Below are positions 44,847 to 53,264 of a stretch of DNA of 64,000 bases, in pieces. Source of the DNA: Kribbella sp. ALI-6-A. GTDB taxonomy: Bacteria; Actinomycetota; Actinomycetes; Propionibacteriales; Kribbellaceae. The DNA lies in contig NZ_MTQN01000009.1 of the NCBI RefSeq assembly GCF_001984195.1, forward strand, positions 310,001 through 374,000. Reading direction: 5' to 3'. Position numbers and translations under genes: made by a program. Below the pieces are notes generated by a model. It was not told the origin of the DNA and searched no databases. It worked only from the letters and a program-made list of their open reading frames with translations. Numbering within the stretch: the first letter of the stretch is position 1; every line of letters begins with the position of its first letter.

Positions 44847-45896
44847 TCACGGTCGGCGGCGATGGCTGATCGGGCCGTGGCGCAGCAGCTCGGCGACCTC
44901 GGAACGCACAGTGCGCTGCCGCAGTACGGCGGTGTCGCCGGCCGCGGCCTCGCGCATCCCGTCGACGATCTCCTGCAGCACGCTCATCGCGTCGACCTTC
45001 GGGAACCAGCCGAGTTCGTTCACGGCTCGGGAACTGTCCAGCGCGGGTGCGCAGCAGGCGAGGTCGAGCCAGCCGGGCGACACCGGCTGCAGGCGTGCCT
45101 GCCAGCTCGCCGCCATCACCCCGCGCACCAACGGCGCCGGCGCCTTCACCCAGCGCGCACCGAGCGCCTCGGCGATCAGCGCGGCGGAGATCGTCGTCGG
45201 CGCGGCCACGTTGAACGCTCCCACCGCGCGCTGCTCCAAGGCCCGGACCACCGCGTCCGCGAGGTCGTCGGCGTGGACCATCGCGATCGTCAGCCCGGCC
45301 GGCATCGGCAGTACCGGCACCGCCGCGAGGGTCCTGGCCGGCAGCAGGATCGGCACCCCGTAGCGCAGCAGCGCGCTGCCGATCGACCGCTGCCCGACGA
45401 TCCCCGGGCGCAGCCGCGTCACCGGCGTACCGTCGTAGGAGTCGAGCATTCGCTCCGCCGCGGACTTGTGCCGGCTGTACGACGACGTCGGTACGCCGTC
45501 GACCGGCCAGTTCTCGTCGACCGCCTGATCGTCGCGCTTGGGCGAGTACGCCCCGACCGACGACATGTGGACGAGCTGTCCGACGCCCGCCGCCGTGCAG
45601 GCGTCGAGGACTCGTTGCGTCCCGCCGACCCCGACGGCCTCCAGGTACCCGAGGTCGTGCGAGGGCTGGAACGCCCAGGCGAGGTGCACGACGGCATCCG
45701 CACCGAGGAATGCGTCACGCAACTCGTCCCGGCAGTCCGGCCGGGACAGGTCGATCGACATCCACCGAATCCCCTCGGTGGCCCGGACGGGGACCCGCCG
45801 GGCCACTCCGACGACGTCGTGCTCCCCGGTCGCCCGCAGCCGGCGGACCAGGGCGCTGCCCACGTTGCCGCTCGCGCCGGTCACGACAACACGCAT
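44847..45896 (-). CDS. NAD-dependent epimerase/dehydratase-family protein
   Basis: This 349-aa extended SDR has cofactor motif VTGASGNVGSALVRRL, an AWAFQPSHD stretch, catalytic Ser/Thr in HMSSVGAY and YSRHK with the Tyr/Lys pair. The C-terminal half is the variable substrate domain. No sugar-pathway genes are adjacent, so an atypical substrate is likely. GGGAGGA precedes the ATG. It leads a short operon with the two genes that follow. Confidence 0.83.
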   Translation of the reverse strand: MRVVVTGASGNVGSALVRRLRATGEHDVVGVARRVPVRATEGIRWMSIDLSRPDCRDELRDAFLGADAVVHLAWAFQPSHDLGYLEAVGVGGTQRVLDACTAAGVGQLVHMSSVGAYSPKRDDQAVDENWPVDGVPTSSYSRHKSAAERMLDSYDGTPVTRLRPGIVGQRSIGSALLRYGVPILLPARTLAAVPVLPMPAGLTIAMVHADDLADAVVRALEQRAVGAFNVAAPTTISAALIAEALGARWVKAPAPLVRGVMAASWQARLQPVSPGWLDLACCAPALDSSRAVNELGWFPKVDAMSVLQEIVDGMREAAAGDTAVLRQRTVRSEVAELLRHGPISHRRRP

Positions 45897-45976
45897 GGAT
45901 CCTCCCGGGGTGCTCGAAGACCTGCTGGGACCAGACCTTCAGGAAGGTGCCCGGTACCCGCGCACAATCCGCGTAC

Positions 45977-46360
45977 CTAGAAACCGGGCAGGAACAGGCA
46001 GAAGATGTGCCCGGCCGGGTCGGCGAGCACGCGTACGCCCTCCTTCTGCGGTTGCCAGTCCATCAGCGTCGCGCCGGCGTCTACCGCCTGCTGCTGGGCC
46101 GCTTCGAGGTCGTCCACCTGGAAGTCCAGATGGACCTGCATCTGCTGCTGGCCGGCCTCGCTCGGCCACCGGGGTGGGCGGTGGTCGGGGTCGCGCTGGA
46201 ACGACACCTTGCTGCTGCCGTCGGGCCCGCGCAACGACACCCAGTTGTCCTCGTCGGCCACGATCTCCCACCCCAGCAGGCGGCGGTAGAAGTCCGCCAG
46301 CCCGCGCGGATCAGGCGTGTCGAGCACAACACCCGACAGCGGGATCATCTTCTCGGCCAC
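45977..46360 (-). CDS. VOC-superfamily (glyoxalase-like) protein
   Basis: A 127-aa protein with both VOC modules: VVLDTPDPRGLADFYRRLLGWE and MQVHLDFQVDDLEAAQQQAVDAGA, ending VLADPAGHIFCLF. The GTG start is placed 4 bp after AAGGAGGG; the longer frame crosses the lipase gene. Similar in type to the VOC protein at 42366 but not a close paralogue. Role unknown. Confidence 0.82.
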   Translation of the reverse strand: MAEKMIPLSGVVLDTPDPRGLADFYRRLLGWEIVADEDNWVSLRGPDGSSKVSFQRDPDHRPPRWPSEAGQQQMQVHLDFQVDDLEAAQQQAVDAGATLMDWQPQKEGVRVLADPAGHIFCLFLPGF

Positions 46361-46443
46361 TGAACCCTCCTTCGGACGGCAATCCGGTACGGCGAGTCCG
46401 GTTGCCAGCCCGCCGACCGGGGAAACGCCGCCGCCGCGCGTGG

Positions 46444-47472
46444 CTAGGGACGGGAGAACAAACCACCCTTGGCGAGCCGGCTCTCGATCTGGCGGCGCTT
46501 GGCCGGATCGGCCAGCGTCTTGGCCGCCTGCTCGCGGTGCGTGGCCAGCGTCGGGCTCCACGCCGACTGGTCGGCCGCGGTGATCGTCTGCTTGCTTCCG
46601 GACAACAGCTTCACCAGGAGGTCGGCGACCGCGGTCTGCTCCTCGGCCCGCGGGTGGTAGCTGGCAGCCTTCAGCAGGTCCGGCGTCGCCCCCTGCAGCC
46701 ACGCCTTGTCCTTGGCGCAGACGTCGTGGCCTTCGGAGGGCTTGAAGACGTCGAGGTACTTCGCACCGCCCTGCTTGGCCGCGGCCTGGATCGCGGTGTT
46801 CAGCTCGGTCTCGGTGGCGTTCAGGTAGGCGTAGTCGCCCTTGGCCAGCGGCAGGTCGGGACAGTTGCCCTGGGCCGGCGCGATCCGGGGATAGCCGACC
46901 AGCACGATCGTGGCCTTCGGGGCGATCTTGGCCTTGACCGTCTTGAGCAGCTCGACCAGCCGGGTCTTGGTCTTGGCGACGTTCTCCTTCAACTGGTCCT
47001 TGCCGCCGGCGGAGAACTGCTTCTTGCAGGGTGCGCCGTCGGGGTCGGACTTCTGCAGGCTCGGGCAGACGGCGAGCAGGTCGGCGAACAGCCCGAAGTC
47101 GTTCGCGCCCAGCCCGATGGTGACCAGATCGGTCTGCTTGGTCAAGGCGTTCATCTGCGGCGGCACGAAGCCGGTCGGCGTCGCCTGCCCGGTCTTCACA
47201 TGGGTGGTGTCGGCGCCGCCGCAACTGACGTCGGTCACCTTCGGCACCTTCAGCTTCGGTGCGGCCAGCGCAGGGTAGTTACCTCCGCCGGAGCGCAGGC
47301 AGCCGAGATTGCTCAGGTCGAGTGGCGGGACCAGGGGGGCGGCGGTGTAGGAGTCGCCGAGGGCGACATAGTTCTTGAAGGTCGGAGCGGCCTCGCTCGC
47401 GGCGGCCGTACTGGCGCCGGCCGGCAGCAGCGCCGCCACGGCCAGGGGTGCGATCACGCGCAGAACATTCAT
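46444..47472 (-). CDS. secreted SGNH/GDSL lipase
   Basis: This 342-aa protein has a signal peptide (MNVLRVIAPLAVAALLPAGASTAAAS) and then GDSY (block I, catalytic Ser), a Gly in CGGADTTH (block II), GANDFG (block III) and a C-terminal SYHPRAEEQ with the catalytic His. Six or more Cys suggest disulfides, as in Streptomyces SGNH lipases. It hydrolyses esters outside the cell. The C-terminal ~60 residues (after the catalytic His) form a charged extension not needed for the fold. GGAGA precedes the ATG. Confidence 0.87.
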   Translation of the reverse strand: MNVLRVIAPLAVAALLPAGASTAAASEAAPTFKNYVALGDSYTAAPLVPPLDLSNLGCLRSGGGNYPALAAPKLKVPKVTDVSCGGADTTHVKTGQATPTGFVPPQMNALTKQTDLVTIGLGANDFGLFADLLAVCPSLQKSDPDGAPCKKQFSAGGKDQLKENVAKTKTRLVELLKTVKAKIAPKATIVLVGYPRIAPAQGNCPDLPLAKGDYAYLNATETELNTAIQAAAKQGGAKYLDVFKPSEGHDVCAKDKAWLQGATPDLLKAASYHPRAEEQTAVADLLVKLLSGSKQTITAADQSAWSPTLATHREQAAKTLADPAKRRQIESRLAKGGLFSRP

Positions 47473-47640
47473 CAGAGTCTCCGTTCGATGGTGGCGGGGA
47501 GGCGGCCCACCGACGGTGTACCCCGGCAATCCTAGGGTGTTCCGGCGCGCAAAAGCAGCACATCTCGACTACAGCATCAACAAATTACCTGACCGCTCAA
47601 CAGTTATTCACATCGGTCCGAAAAAGTTTCTCCGGCGACC

Positions 47641-47665
47641 GTTTAGGGCGCTATTTCCGGGGCAC
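47641..47665 (+). promoter_or_regulatory. GTTT-N15-GGGCAC promoter of sigma factor 3
   Basis: GTTT (47641-47644), 15 bp, GGGCAC (47660-47665). It sits at the edge of an A+T-richer stretch (about 47550-47640) in an otherwise very GC-rich region. Pattern and spacing equal those upstream of sigma factor 2. Confidence 0.5.
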
Positions 47666-47731
47666 CGCGATGCCACCACGACGATGGTCCAGAGATGCGG
47701 CCACGCTCGCGACGAGCTACGGAGTGGCCGG

Positions 47732-48481
47732 ATGCTGGACGTGCGCACTGGGTCTGCCGCACTGCGGGTTTCTCCTTCCACCGCAGCCGATCGGCGGCAC
47801 CACGACGACCTGACGCACGCCCTGCTCCAGCCCGGGCGGCCGGATCGCCAGGACGCGATACGGCGCGCCGTGGAACTCAATCTTTGCCTGGCCTTCGAAG
47901 TGGCCGCGCGATTCTCCGGGCGTGGCGTCGACGACGACGAGCTGCGCCAGATCGCCGCGCTCGGTCTGGTGAAAGCCGTCCGGACTTTCCAGGCCGACCG
48001 GGACAGTTCCTTTCTCGCATTCGCGCTGCAGACCGTCACCGGTGAACTGAAACGCTATTTCCGCGACCACGCCTGGCTGGTGCGGATTCCGCGCCGGCTG
48101 CACGAGGTGCTCGGCGACGTCCAGAAGATGGGCGGCGAGCACCCACCGGCGGGCATCGCGGCCCGGATCGACCGGTCCGAGCAGGAGGTCGAGGAAGCGC
48201 TGCAGGCGCGCAGTTGCCGGGAGGGTCTCCCCCTCGCCGAGCTGAGCGACCGCCCGGCCGATCTCGACGCCGAGGTGGAACGAATCGAGACCGCCGACCT
48301 GGTTCGGTCGGTGCTGGCCGAGCTCGATCCGCGGTCGCGCACGATCCTGTTCCTGCGGTACGTCGAGGAGCGCGGCCAGGCCGACATCGGCCGGGTCGTC
48401 GGGCTCAGCCAGGTCCAGGTGTCGCGCGAGATCCGCCGTGCGCTGACGCTGGCCCGCGAGCGGTCCGCGGAACTCGTCTAA
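47732..48481 (+). CDS. SigB/SigF-like sigma factor 3
   Basis: In this 249-aa protein region 2 is recognisable but diverged (DDELRQIAALGLVKAVRTFQAD, and LQTVTGELKRYFRDHAWLVRIPRRL), and region 4 has QADIGRVVGLSQVQVSREIRRAL. The usual YAVPTIRGEL has become FALQTVTGEL. GGAG lies 7 bp before the chosen ATG; another in-frame ATG is at 47684. It is the most divergent of the three sigma factors in the window. No anti-sigma gene adjoins it. Confidence 0.85.
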   Translation: MLDVRTGSAALRVSPSTAADRRHHDDLTHALLQPGRPDRQDAIRRAVELNLCLAFEVAARFSGRGVDDDELRQIAALGLVKAVRTFQADRDSSFLAFALQTVTGELKRYFRDHAWLVRIPRRLHEVLGDVQKMGGEHPPAGIAARIDRSEQEVEEALQARSCREGLPLAELSDRPADLDAEVERIETADLVRSVLAELDPRSRTILFLRYVEERGQADIGRVVGLSQVQVSREIRRALTLARERSAELV

Positions 48482-48526
48482 GGGGCCGCAGGCAAGGGCT
48501 CACAGCCAAAGGGGCCGCAGGCAAGG
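48481..48526. repeat. 17-bp direct repeat
   Basis: AGGGGCCGCAGGCAAGG occurs at 48481-48497 and again at 48510-48526, starting at the sigma factor 3 stop codon. Confidence 0.7.
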
Positions 48527-48544
48527 ACCCGCCCCCAATGGATG

Positions 48545-48581
48545 CAGGGGCCGGAGGCGCGTACGGCGCTTCCGGCCCCTG
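48545..48581. terminator. hairpin terminator after sigma factor 3
   Basis: Arms CAGGGGCCGGA and TCCGGCCCCTG around a 15-base GC-rich loop that can pair further. The arm sequence is nearly that of the terminator after lectin copy A. Confidence 0.65.
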
Positions 48582-48684
48582 CGGCTCAGCTGCTCCCGGC
48601 GGCCCGACGCTCACCGGGGCCTCCATCTCGCGCAATCGGCACACAGCTGAGCAGAGGATGGCTCAGGGTCGGGCAGTTCGCGAG

Positions 48685-48712
48685 GTGAGCCGGGTGAAAC
48701 CACCCGGCTCAC
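48685..48712. terminator. hairpin terminator after lectin copy B
   Basis: Perfect 12-bp arms (GTGAGCCGGGTG and its complement) with an AAAC loop, 24 bp beyond the lectin B stop codon. Confidence 0.75.
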
Positions 48713-48736
48713 GTCTCGCGGGACAGGTGGATCAGG

Positions 48737-49510
48737 TCAGCCGGCCATCTCCACCATCTTCTTCGGGAGCTGCTTGAGCTGGTCGGGGACCTGGACCTTG
48801 CCGTCGATCGACTTCAGCATTTCCAGGCCACGGGTCTCGTACTCGTCCGGCATCTCCAGACCCAGAGCCTCGAGCAGCGCGTCCAGCAGCTGCACGATGG
48901 CGCCGATCAGCGTCTCCATCGGGATGCCGGCGTCGCGCCACTTCTGGTCCTTGCCGCCGTTGGGGACGACGGTGGAGGTCGGCATGGCCTGCTTGGCGAC
49001 ACCGATCATCGAGGACAGGGCCTTGCCGTTGGCCTTGTTGATCAGCGTGCCGGTGTCCTTGTTGTAGCTCCACTTCTGCCCCGCGCCTTCACGGCACGGC
49101 AGCACCAGCAGCGGGGCCTTGTCCTGCACCGTGGTCAGATCGGCCGCGGTGTCCAGGCAGGCGCCGTTGGGAAGGTCGCCACCGACGTCCTTCGACATCG
49201 ACACCATCAACTGCTGGTCCGCGGTGTAGGTCCACTGCTGGATCTTGCCCTTGGACCCCTTGTTGCACTTGATCATCACCGCGGTCGGAATCCCGTCCGG
49301 CGTCACCGCGAACGTCAGACACAACTTGTTCTGCACCCGGTTCACGATCTGCCGGGGCTTGCCGACCGGCAGATCGGCCGGCGCCGCCGAGGCGCTGTCG
49401 GACGACGGCGCGGGCGCGGCCTGCGCCGAACCGGCGGGTGCGAGACCGGCCGCCAGAGCAGCGACCACCAGCATGGCGCCACTGCGCTTCAACAAAGTGC
49501 GAGTACTCAA
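48737..49510 (-). CDS. secreted ricin-type lectin, copy B
   Basis: A 257-aa protein with the same TTG start, signal peptide, beta-trefoil with QxW motifs (QQWTY, QKWSY, QKWRD) and helical C-terminus as copy A. Protein differences are few: Thr to Ser after the signal peptide, Thr to Ser in the second QxW, Gln to Arg in the third, and LLGAVIQ to LIGAIVQ in the helical part. Most silent differences cluster in one block (48830-48936). GGAGG lies 5 bp before the start. Confidence 0.8.
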   Translation of the reverse strand: MSTRTLLKRSGAMLVVAALAAGLAPAGSAQAAPAPSSDSASAAPADLPVGKPRQIVNRVQNKLCLTFAVTPDGIPTAVMIKCNKGSKGKIQQWTYTADQQLMVSMSKDVGGDLPNGACLDTAADLTTVQDKAPLLVLPCREGAGQKWSYNKDTGTLINKANGKALSSMIGVAKQAMPTSTVVPNGGKDQKWRDAGIPMETLIGAIVQLLDALLEALGLEMPDEYETRGLEMLKSIDGKVQVPDQLKQLPKKMVEMAG

Positions 49511-49686
49511 AGCAACCTCCACTGTCGGGCATGGAAGGCGAAGGGCGTCGAGAGCCCCGCATCGCTGAGAAGCCAGTATTTCGATCACTGACCGCGACGC
49601 GTCGCCACACTCAGTAATTCCCACCGGTTCGCCGACGGCAACAGTCACTAGATGCCACTGGCAACAAACTGCCACCCGTCCGTGAC
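48737..49686 (-). repeat. inverted duplicate, arm B
   Basis: Inverted counterpart of 24347-25294. The upstream ~175 bp are recognisably homologous but much more diverged than the coding region. Confidence 0.85.
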
Positions 49687-49965
49687 CCGCGCCCGCGTGG
49701 CAGGTCACGACGCAACGAGATCGCCGGACGCCCGTGCGTGGGCCGACAACAGTTCGTGCCGTCGCCGCGACCGACTCCAGCCGAGACCGTGACATGGCCC
49801 GCGAATACCCTGCCCTCCGCCTGGGAAGCATCCGGTCCCGTCCCCCGGTTGACGCACCGTCACGAAACTGCGTGCGCATCGATCGTCCTGGGTACTGGGG
49901 CGGTACCTTCTTCGTTCCAGTCCAACCACCGGCCGGGACCCTGATCGCTCGAGAAAGAGAAGCCC
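49511..49965. other. intergenic region before lectin B and the DUF4383 gene
   Basis: No gene is supported in these 455 bp. The lectin-proximal part carries the conserved upstream element (49638-49686), including TGGCA-N6-TGCCA on the minus strand. The right part serves the plus-strand gene at 49966, with AAAGAGAAG as ribosome site; a GGGTAC at 49890-49895 lacks a clear -35. Confidence 0.5.
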
Positions 49966-50424
49966 ATGTCCCAGTCCGCCTCCGCGCGCGGCGCGGCCCG
50001 TACTCCGATCCAGCTGGCGGCCATGGTCGTCGGTATCGTCTTCCTCGCCGTCGGCATTCTCGGGTTCATCCCGGGCATCACCACCAACTACGACACGATG
50101 TCGTTCGGCGGCCACCACTCCGATGCCTTGCTGCTCGGCATCTTCCAGGTCTCGATCCTGCACAACATCGTGCACCTGCTGTTCGGCGCCGCCGGTCTGG
50201 CGCTGGCCCGGACCGTCTCCGGCGCCCGCAACTACCTGATCGGTGGCGGTGTCGTCTACCTGATCCTGTGGATCTACGGCCTGGTCATCGACCAGAACAG
50301 CTCGGCGAACTTCGTCCCGGTCAACACCGCCGACAACTGGCTGCACCTGGTGCTCGGCATCGGCATGATCGGCCTCGGCGTCGCGCTGAGCCGGAACGTC
50401 ACCCGTTCAGCCGCTCACCACTAG
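49966..50424 (+). CDS. DUF4383 membrane protein
   Basis: In this 152-aa protein four transmembrane helices are visible (AAMVVGIVFLAVGILGFIPG, the HNIVHLLFGAAGLALA segment, YLIGGGVVYLILWIYGLVI and WLHLVLGIGMIGLGVAL), with the HNIVHLLFG motif typical of DUF4383. Function unknown. The conserved His residues in helix 2 and in NWLHL could bind a metal or heme. It is monocistronic: a terminator follows. Confidence 0.82.
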   Translation: MSQSASARGAARTPIQLAAMVVGIVFLAVGILGFIPGITTNYDTMSFGGHHSDALLLGIFQVSILHNIVHLLFGAAGLALARTVSGARNYLIGGGVVYLILWIYGLVIDQNSSANFVPVNTADNWLHLVLGIGMIGLGVALSRNVTRSAAHH

Positions 50425-50437
50425 CCACGAACGCGGT

Positions 50438-50476
50438 CACGGCCGCGCCGGAGGTCGAACCTCCGGCGCGGCCGTG
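50438..50476. terminator. strong bidirectional hairpin terminator
   Basis: Perfect 18-bp arms (CACGGCCGCGCCGGAGGT and its complement) with a CGA loop, between the convergent DUF4383 and phosphoesterase genes. Confidence 0.85.
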
Positions 50477-50494
50477 TGCTGTGCGGGCCTGCTG

Positions 50495-53251
50495 TCAGCC
50501 GTCGTTGTCCGCCGAGGGGATGACGGCCCCCGGGACGTCGGCCGGCGCGAAGATCTTGTCCTCCCCCGGGTACGGAGTCGACCAGTCATGGGCCTGGTAC
50601 CAGCCGAAGTGGTTCATCTGCGCCGGGTTCGCGAAGTCGGCCCGCGCGTCGGTCCCGGTGAGGTGCTGCTGGGTCTTCCAGCTGTCCCATTGCGCCGCGA
50701 CCGCCCGCTGCTCCGCCGGCACGACGGCCTTCGGCGCGGGTGCCGCGTTCGGGTTCTGCGCCGCGGGAACGTCCGCCCCACAGGCCGGCGCGGTGGCCAG
50801 TCCGGCGGTCAGCGACGTCCGGTTCGGCACCGCGGTGAACGGCGTGAAATCGGGCGTCTGGGTGAACGCCGTGGCCATCGGGGTGGCCGCGGTGTCCTTC
50901 TGGTTCATCGGCTTGATGCCGAGGATCTGCTCGATCGTGCGGATCATCGTGATCTGCGTGTAGTACCGGCTGTCGACGACGCCGTGCCGGGCGTACGGGC
51001 TGATGATCTGGATCGGCGCCCGGTGCCCGTCGACGTGGTCCAGGCCGGCCTGGGAGTCGTCCTCGACGACGAAGATCGCCGAGTCCTTCCAGTACTTGCT
51101 GTGCGAGATCTCGTCGACGATCTTGCCGGTGGCCAGATCGTTGTCGGCGACCTGCGCGGCACCGCTCGGCGGTCCACCCGTGTGGTCGCTGGACAGCCAG
51201 AACATGTTCAGGTTCGCCGGCCCGAACTTCTCGAAGTCCCGCTTCCAGATCTCGTAGCGGTACAGGTCCGGGACCGAGGTGTCGAACTTCGGGAAGCCGT
51301 GCACCGAGACGTCGTTCAGCGACGGGATCGGTGACGACGAGACCAGCGGGTAGGCGGTGTTCTGCCCGGTCGCGGCCATGGCCTTGGTGTCGCAGTACAG
51401 GTTCTGCCAGGTCGCACCGGCCGGCTTGGTCAGGAACTGCTGGAACTCGCCGAAGTTCCGTACGGTCTTGCCGGCCGCCTGCGCACCGGTCCAGATGAAG
51501 CCGCTCTGCTGGTGGCCGAGGGCGTCGTCCTCGGTGTCGTAGCTGCGCAGGTACTCACCGGCCGACGACTCGGTGTACTCCGGGTTGTCCGCCTGCATCA
51601 GCCAGTTGTGGCCCTCGGCGGAGTTCGTGCCGACGTCGTAGGTGTTGTCGTAGAGGCCGAACTGCTTGGTCATCGCGTGCTGGTTCGGCGTGACGTTCTC
51701 GCCGTACTGCGCGAGCGCCGGATCACCGTTGCCCTCGGCAATGTCACCGAACAGCTGGTCGTAGGTCCGGTTCTCCTTGACCAGCAGGAAGACGTGCTTG
51801 ATCGTCGACGGGTCGCCGATCCGCAGCGGCACAGGCACCGGCTTCTTGCTGCCCTGGCCCTTGTTCGCGACCCGCGCCGCGTGCTTGGTCCAGCCGTTCT
51901 GCTCGAACACCTTGGCCGTGCTTGCCTTCACGGCGTGGTCGTCAGGCAGCTGGAACCGGGTCAGGCTCGACGTCGTGTCGTGGGTGGCGCGGCCGGCCGC
52001 GGTGGTCTCCCGCCGGGCGTCGACACCGCGGGTGTTCGACACCACGACGTCCTTGCCGACGGTGGTGATCTCGGCCGGGAAGTAGTCCGTCGGCAGCAGG
52101 CCGACGTAGCTGACCGGCTCGAGGGCGTTGCGGTACCGGTAGACCGCGACCGCGTTCGCGCGGCCCAGCGTCACCAGCAGGTGGCCGTCGTCGGTCAGCG
52201 TGACGCCGTTGGGCTCGTAGCCCACCGAGGCCTCGGTCCAGGGCTGGGTGGCGATGGTCTGCATGACCTTGTCGCGCCGGGTGTCGATCACCGACACGGA
52301 GTTCGTGGCCGTGTTGGTGACGAACAGCGTGCCGTTCTTGGCGTACAGCGCGGTCGGATGCAGGCCGACACTGATGCTCGCCGGCACGGCGGCCGGGCGC
52401 GCCAGATCGATCACGCTCACGGTGCCGGTGGTGGTCGCGGCGGTGACCTGCGAGGCAGGCACCTGGGTGCCGTACGAGTTGATCGTGGGTTCCCCCGGCT
52501 TCGCCGGACGACCACCCTCGTTGCTGACGTAGAGCTTCGACCCGACCTGGATCAGGTCGCGCGGAGCGTTGCCCACGGCCCAGCTCTGCTTGACCGTGCC
52601 GGTCGCCGCGTCGATCGCGACCACCCGGTTCTGGCCGTTCACCGCGGAGTACACGGTCGAACTGTCCGCCGAGAACACGGCCTCGCCGACCAGTGCCTGC
52701 TTGGCGCCGTCGGCGGCGATCGTGACGAAGGTCGGGTCAGCGAGTGAACCGTCCGGCTTCACGGTGAACCGGCGGTACCCGTCCGCCTGGCCCAGCCACA
52801 GCTGCGAACCGTCGGGCGAGTACGTCGGGCCTTCCTGGCCGATGTCGTTGCCGGGGATGCGCAGGTCCGCCGCGGCGTTGTTGCCGACGTACTGCTGCAC
52901 CTTCCAGTTCTTCAGGTCGACGATCGCCAGCGCCATCCCGCCGTCGGTGATCGACGCGGCCAGGTGGCTGCCGTCGGGGCTGACCGTCGACGACATGATC
53001 TTGCCCTTCTGGAGGACGAGCCGGTCGCCGAGCGGCGCGAGGTACTGGTCGCTGGGCAGGACCTGGCCGTCCGCGGTGACCTGGCCGACCTGGTCGGTTC
53101 CGAACTGCTGGGTCGAGGCGACGGCGGTTCCGGCGACGGCGACCGCGAGCGCGGTCGTCGTGGCCGTCACCACGGTCGTACGCCGGCTGATACGCCGGCC
53201 GAGAAGACCGTGACGGCTCTTCTCGTCACGCCTACGGCGTGTTACCTGCAT
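50495..53251 (-). CDS. secreted beta-propeller/phosphoesterase protein
   Basis: This 918-aa protein has a long signal peptide with a basic head (to ~residue 45), then a YncE/NHL-type seven-bladed propeller (~60-440) and a C-terminal phosphoesterase domain of the phospholipase-C/acid-phosphatase family (~490-800): HVFLLVKENRTYDQLFGD with the metal-binding Glu-Asn, and VVEDDSQAGLDHVDGHRAP with Asp and His ligands. Likely hydrolyses phosphate esters at the cell surface. It begins 13 bp after the ABC permease stop, so it may be transcribed with the exporter. Confidence 0.85.
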   Translation of the reverse strand: MQVTRRRRDEKSRHGLLGRRISRRTTVVTATTTALAVAVAGTAVASTQQFGTDQVGQVTADGQVLPSDQYLAPLGDRLVLQKGKIMSSTVSPDGSHLAASITDGGMALAIVDLKNWKVQQYVGNNAAADLRIPGNDIGQEGPTYSPDGSQLWLGQADGYRRFTVKPDGSLADPTFVTIAADGAKQALVGEAVFSADSSTVYSAVNGQNRVVAIDAATGTVKQSWAVGNAPRDLIQVGSKLYVSNEGGRPAKPGEPTINSYGTQVPASQVTAATTTGTVSVIDLARPAAVPASISVGLHPTALYAKNGTLFVTNTATNSVSVIDTRRDKVMQTIATQPWTEASVGYEPNGVTLTDDGHLLVTLGRANAVAVYRYRNALEPVSYVGLLPTDYFPAEITTVGKDVVVSNTRGVDARRETTAAGRATHDTTSSLTRFQLPDDHAVKASTAKVFEQNGWTKHAARVANKGQGSKKPVPVPLRIGDPSTIKHVFLLVKENRTYDQLFGDIAEGNGDPALAQYGENVTPNQHAMTKQFGLYDNTYDVGTNSAEGHNWLMQADNPEYTESSAGEYLRSYDTEDDALGHQQSGFIWTGAQAAGKTVRNFGEFQQFLTKPAGATWQNLYCDTKAMAATGQNTAYPLVSSSPIPSLNDVSVHGFPKFDTSVPDLYRYEIWKRDFEKFGPANLNMFWLSSDHTGGPPSGAAQVADNDLATGKIVDEISHSKYWKDSAIFVVEDDSQAGLDHVDGHRAPIQIISPYARHGVVDSRYYTQITMIRTIEQILGIKPMNQKDTAATPMATAFTQTPDFTPFTAVPNRTSLTAGLATAPACGADVPAAQNPNAAPAPKAVVPAEQRAVAAQWDSWKTQQHLTGTDARADFANPAQMNHFGWYQAHDWSTPYPGEDKIFAPADVPGAVIPSADNDG

Positions 53252-53264
53252 GGGGTTGGTCCCT

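Noticed and set aside
45977-47224. 415-aa protein ending in the VOC domain
   Set aside because: The first ~290 residues are a shadow frame inside the GDSL lipase gene; the GTG at 46360 with AAGGAGGG gives the normal VOC length.
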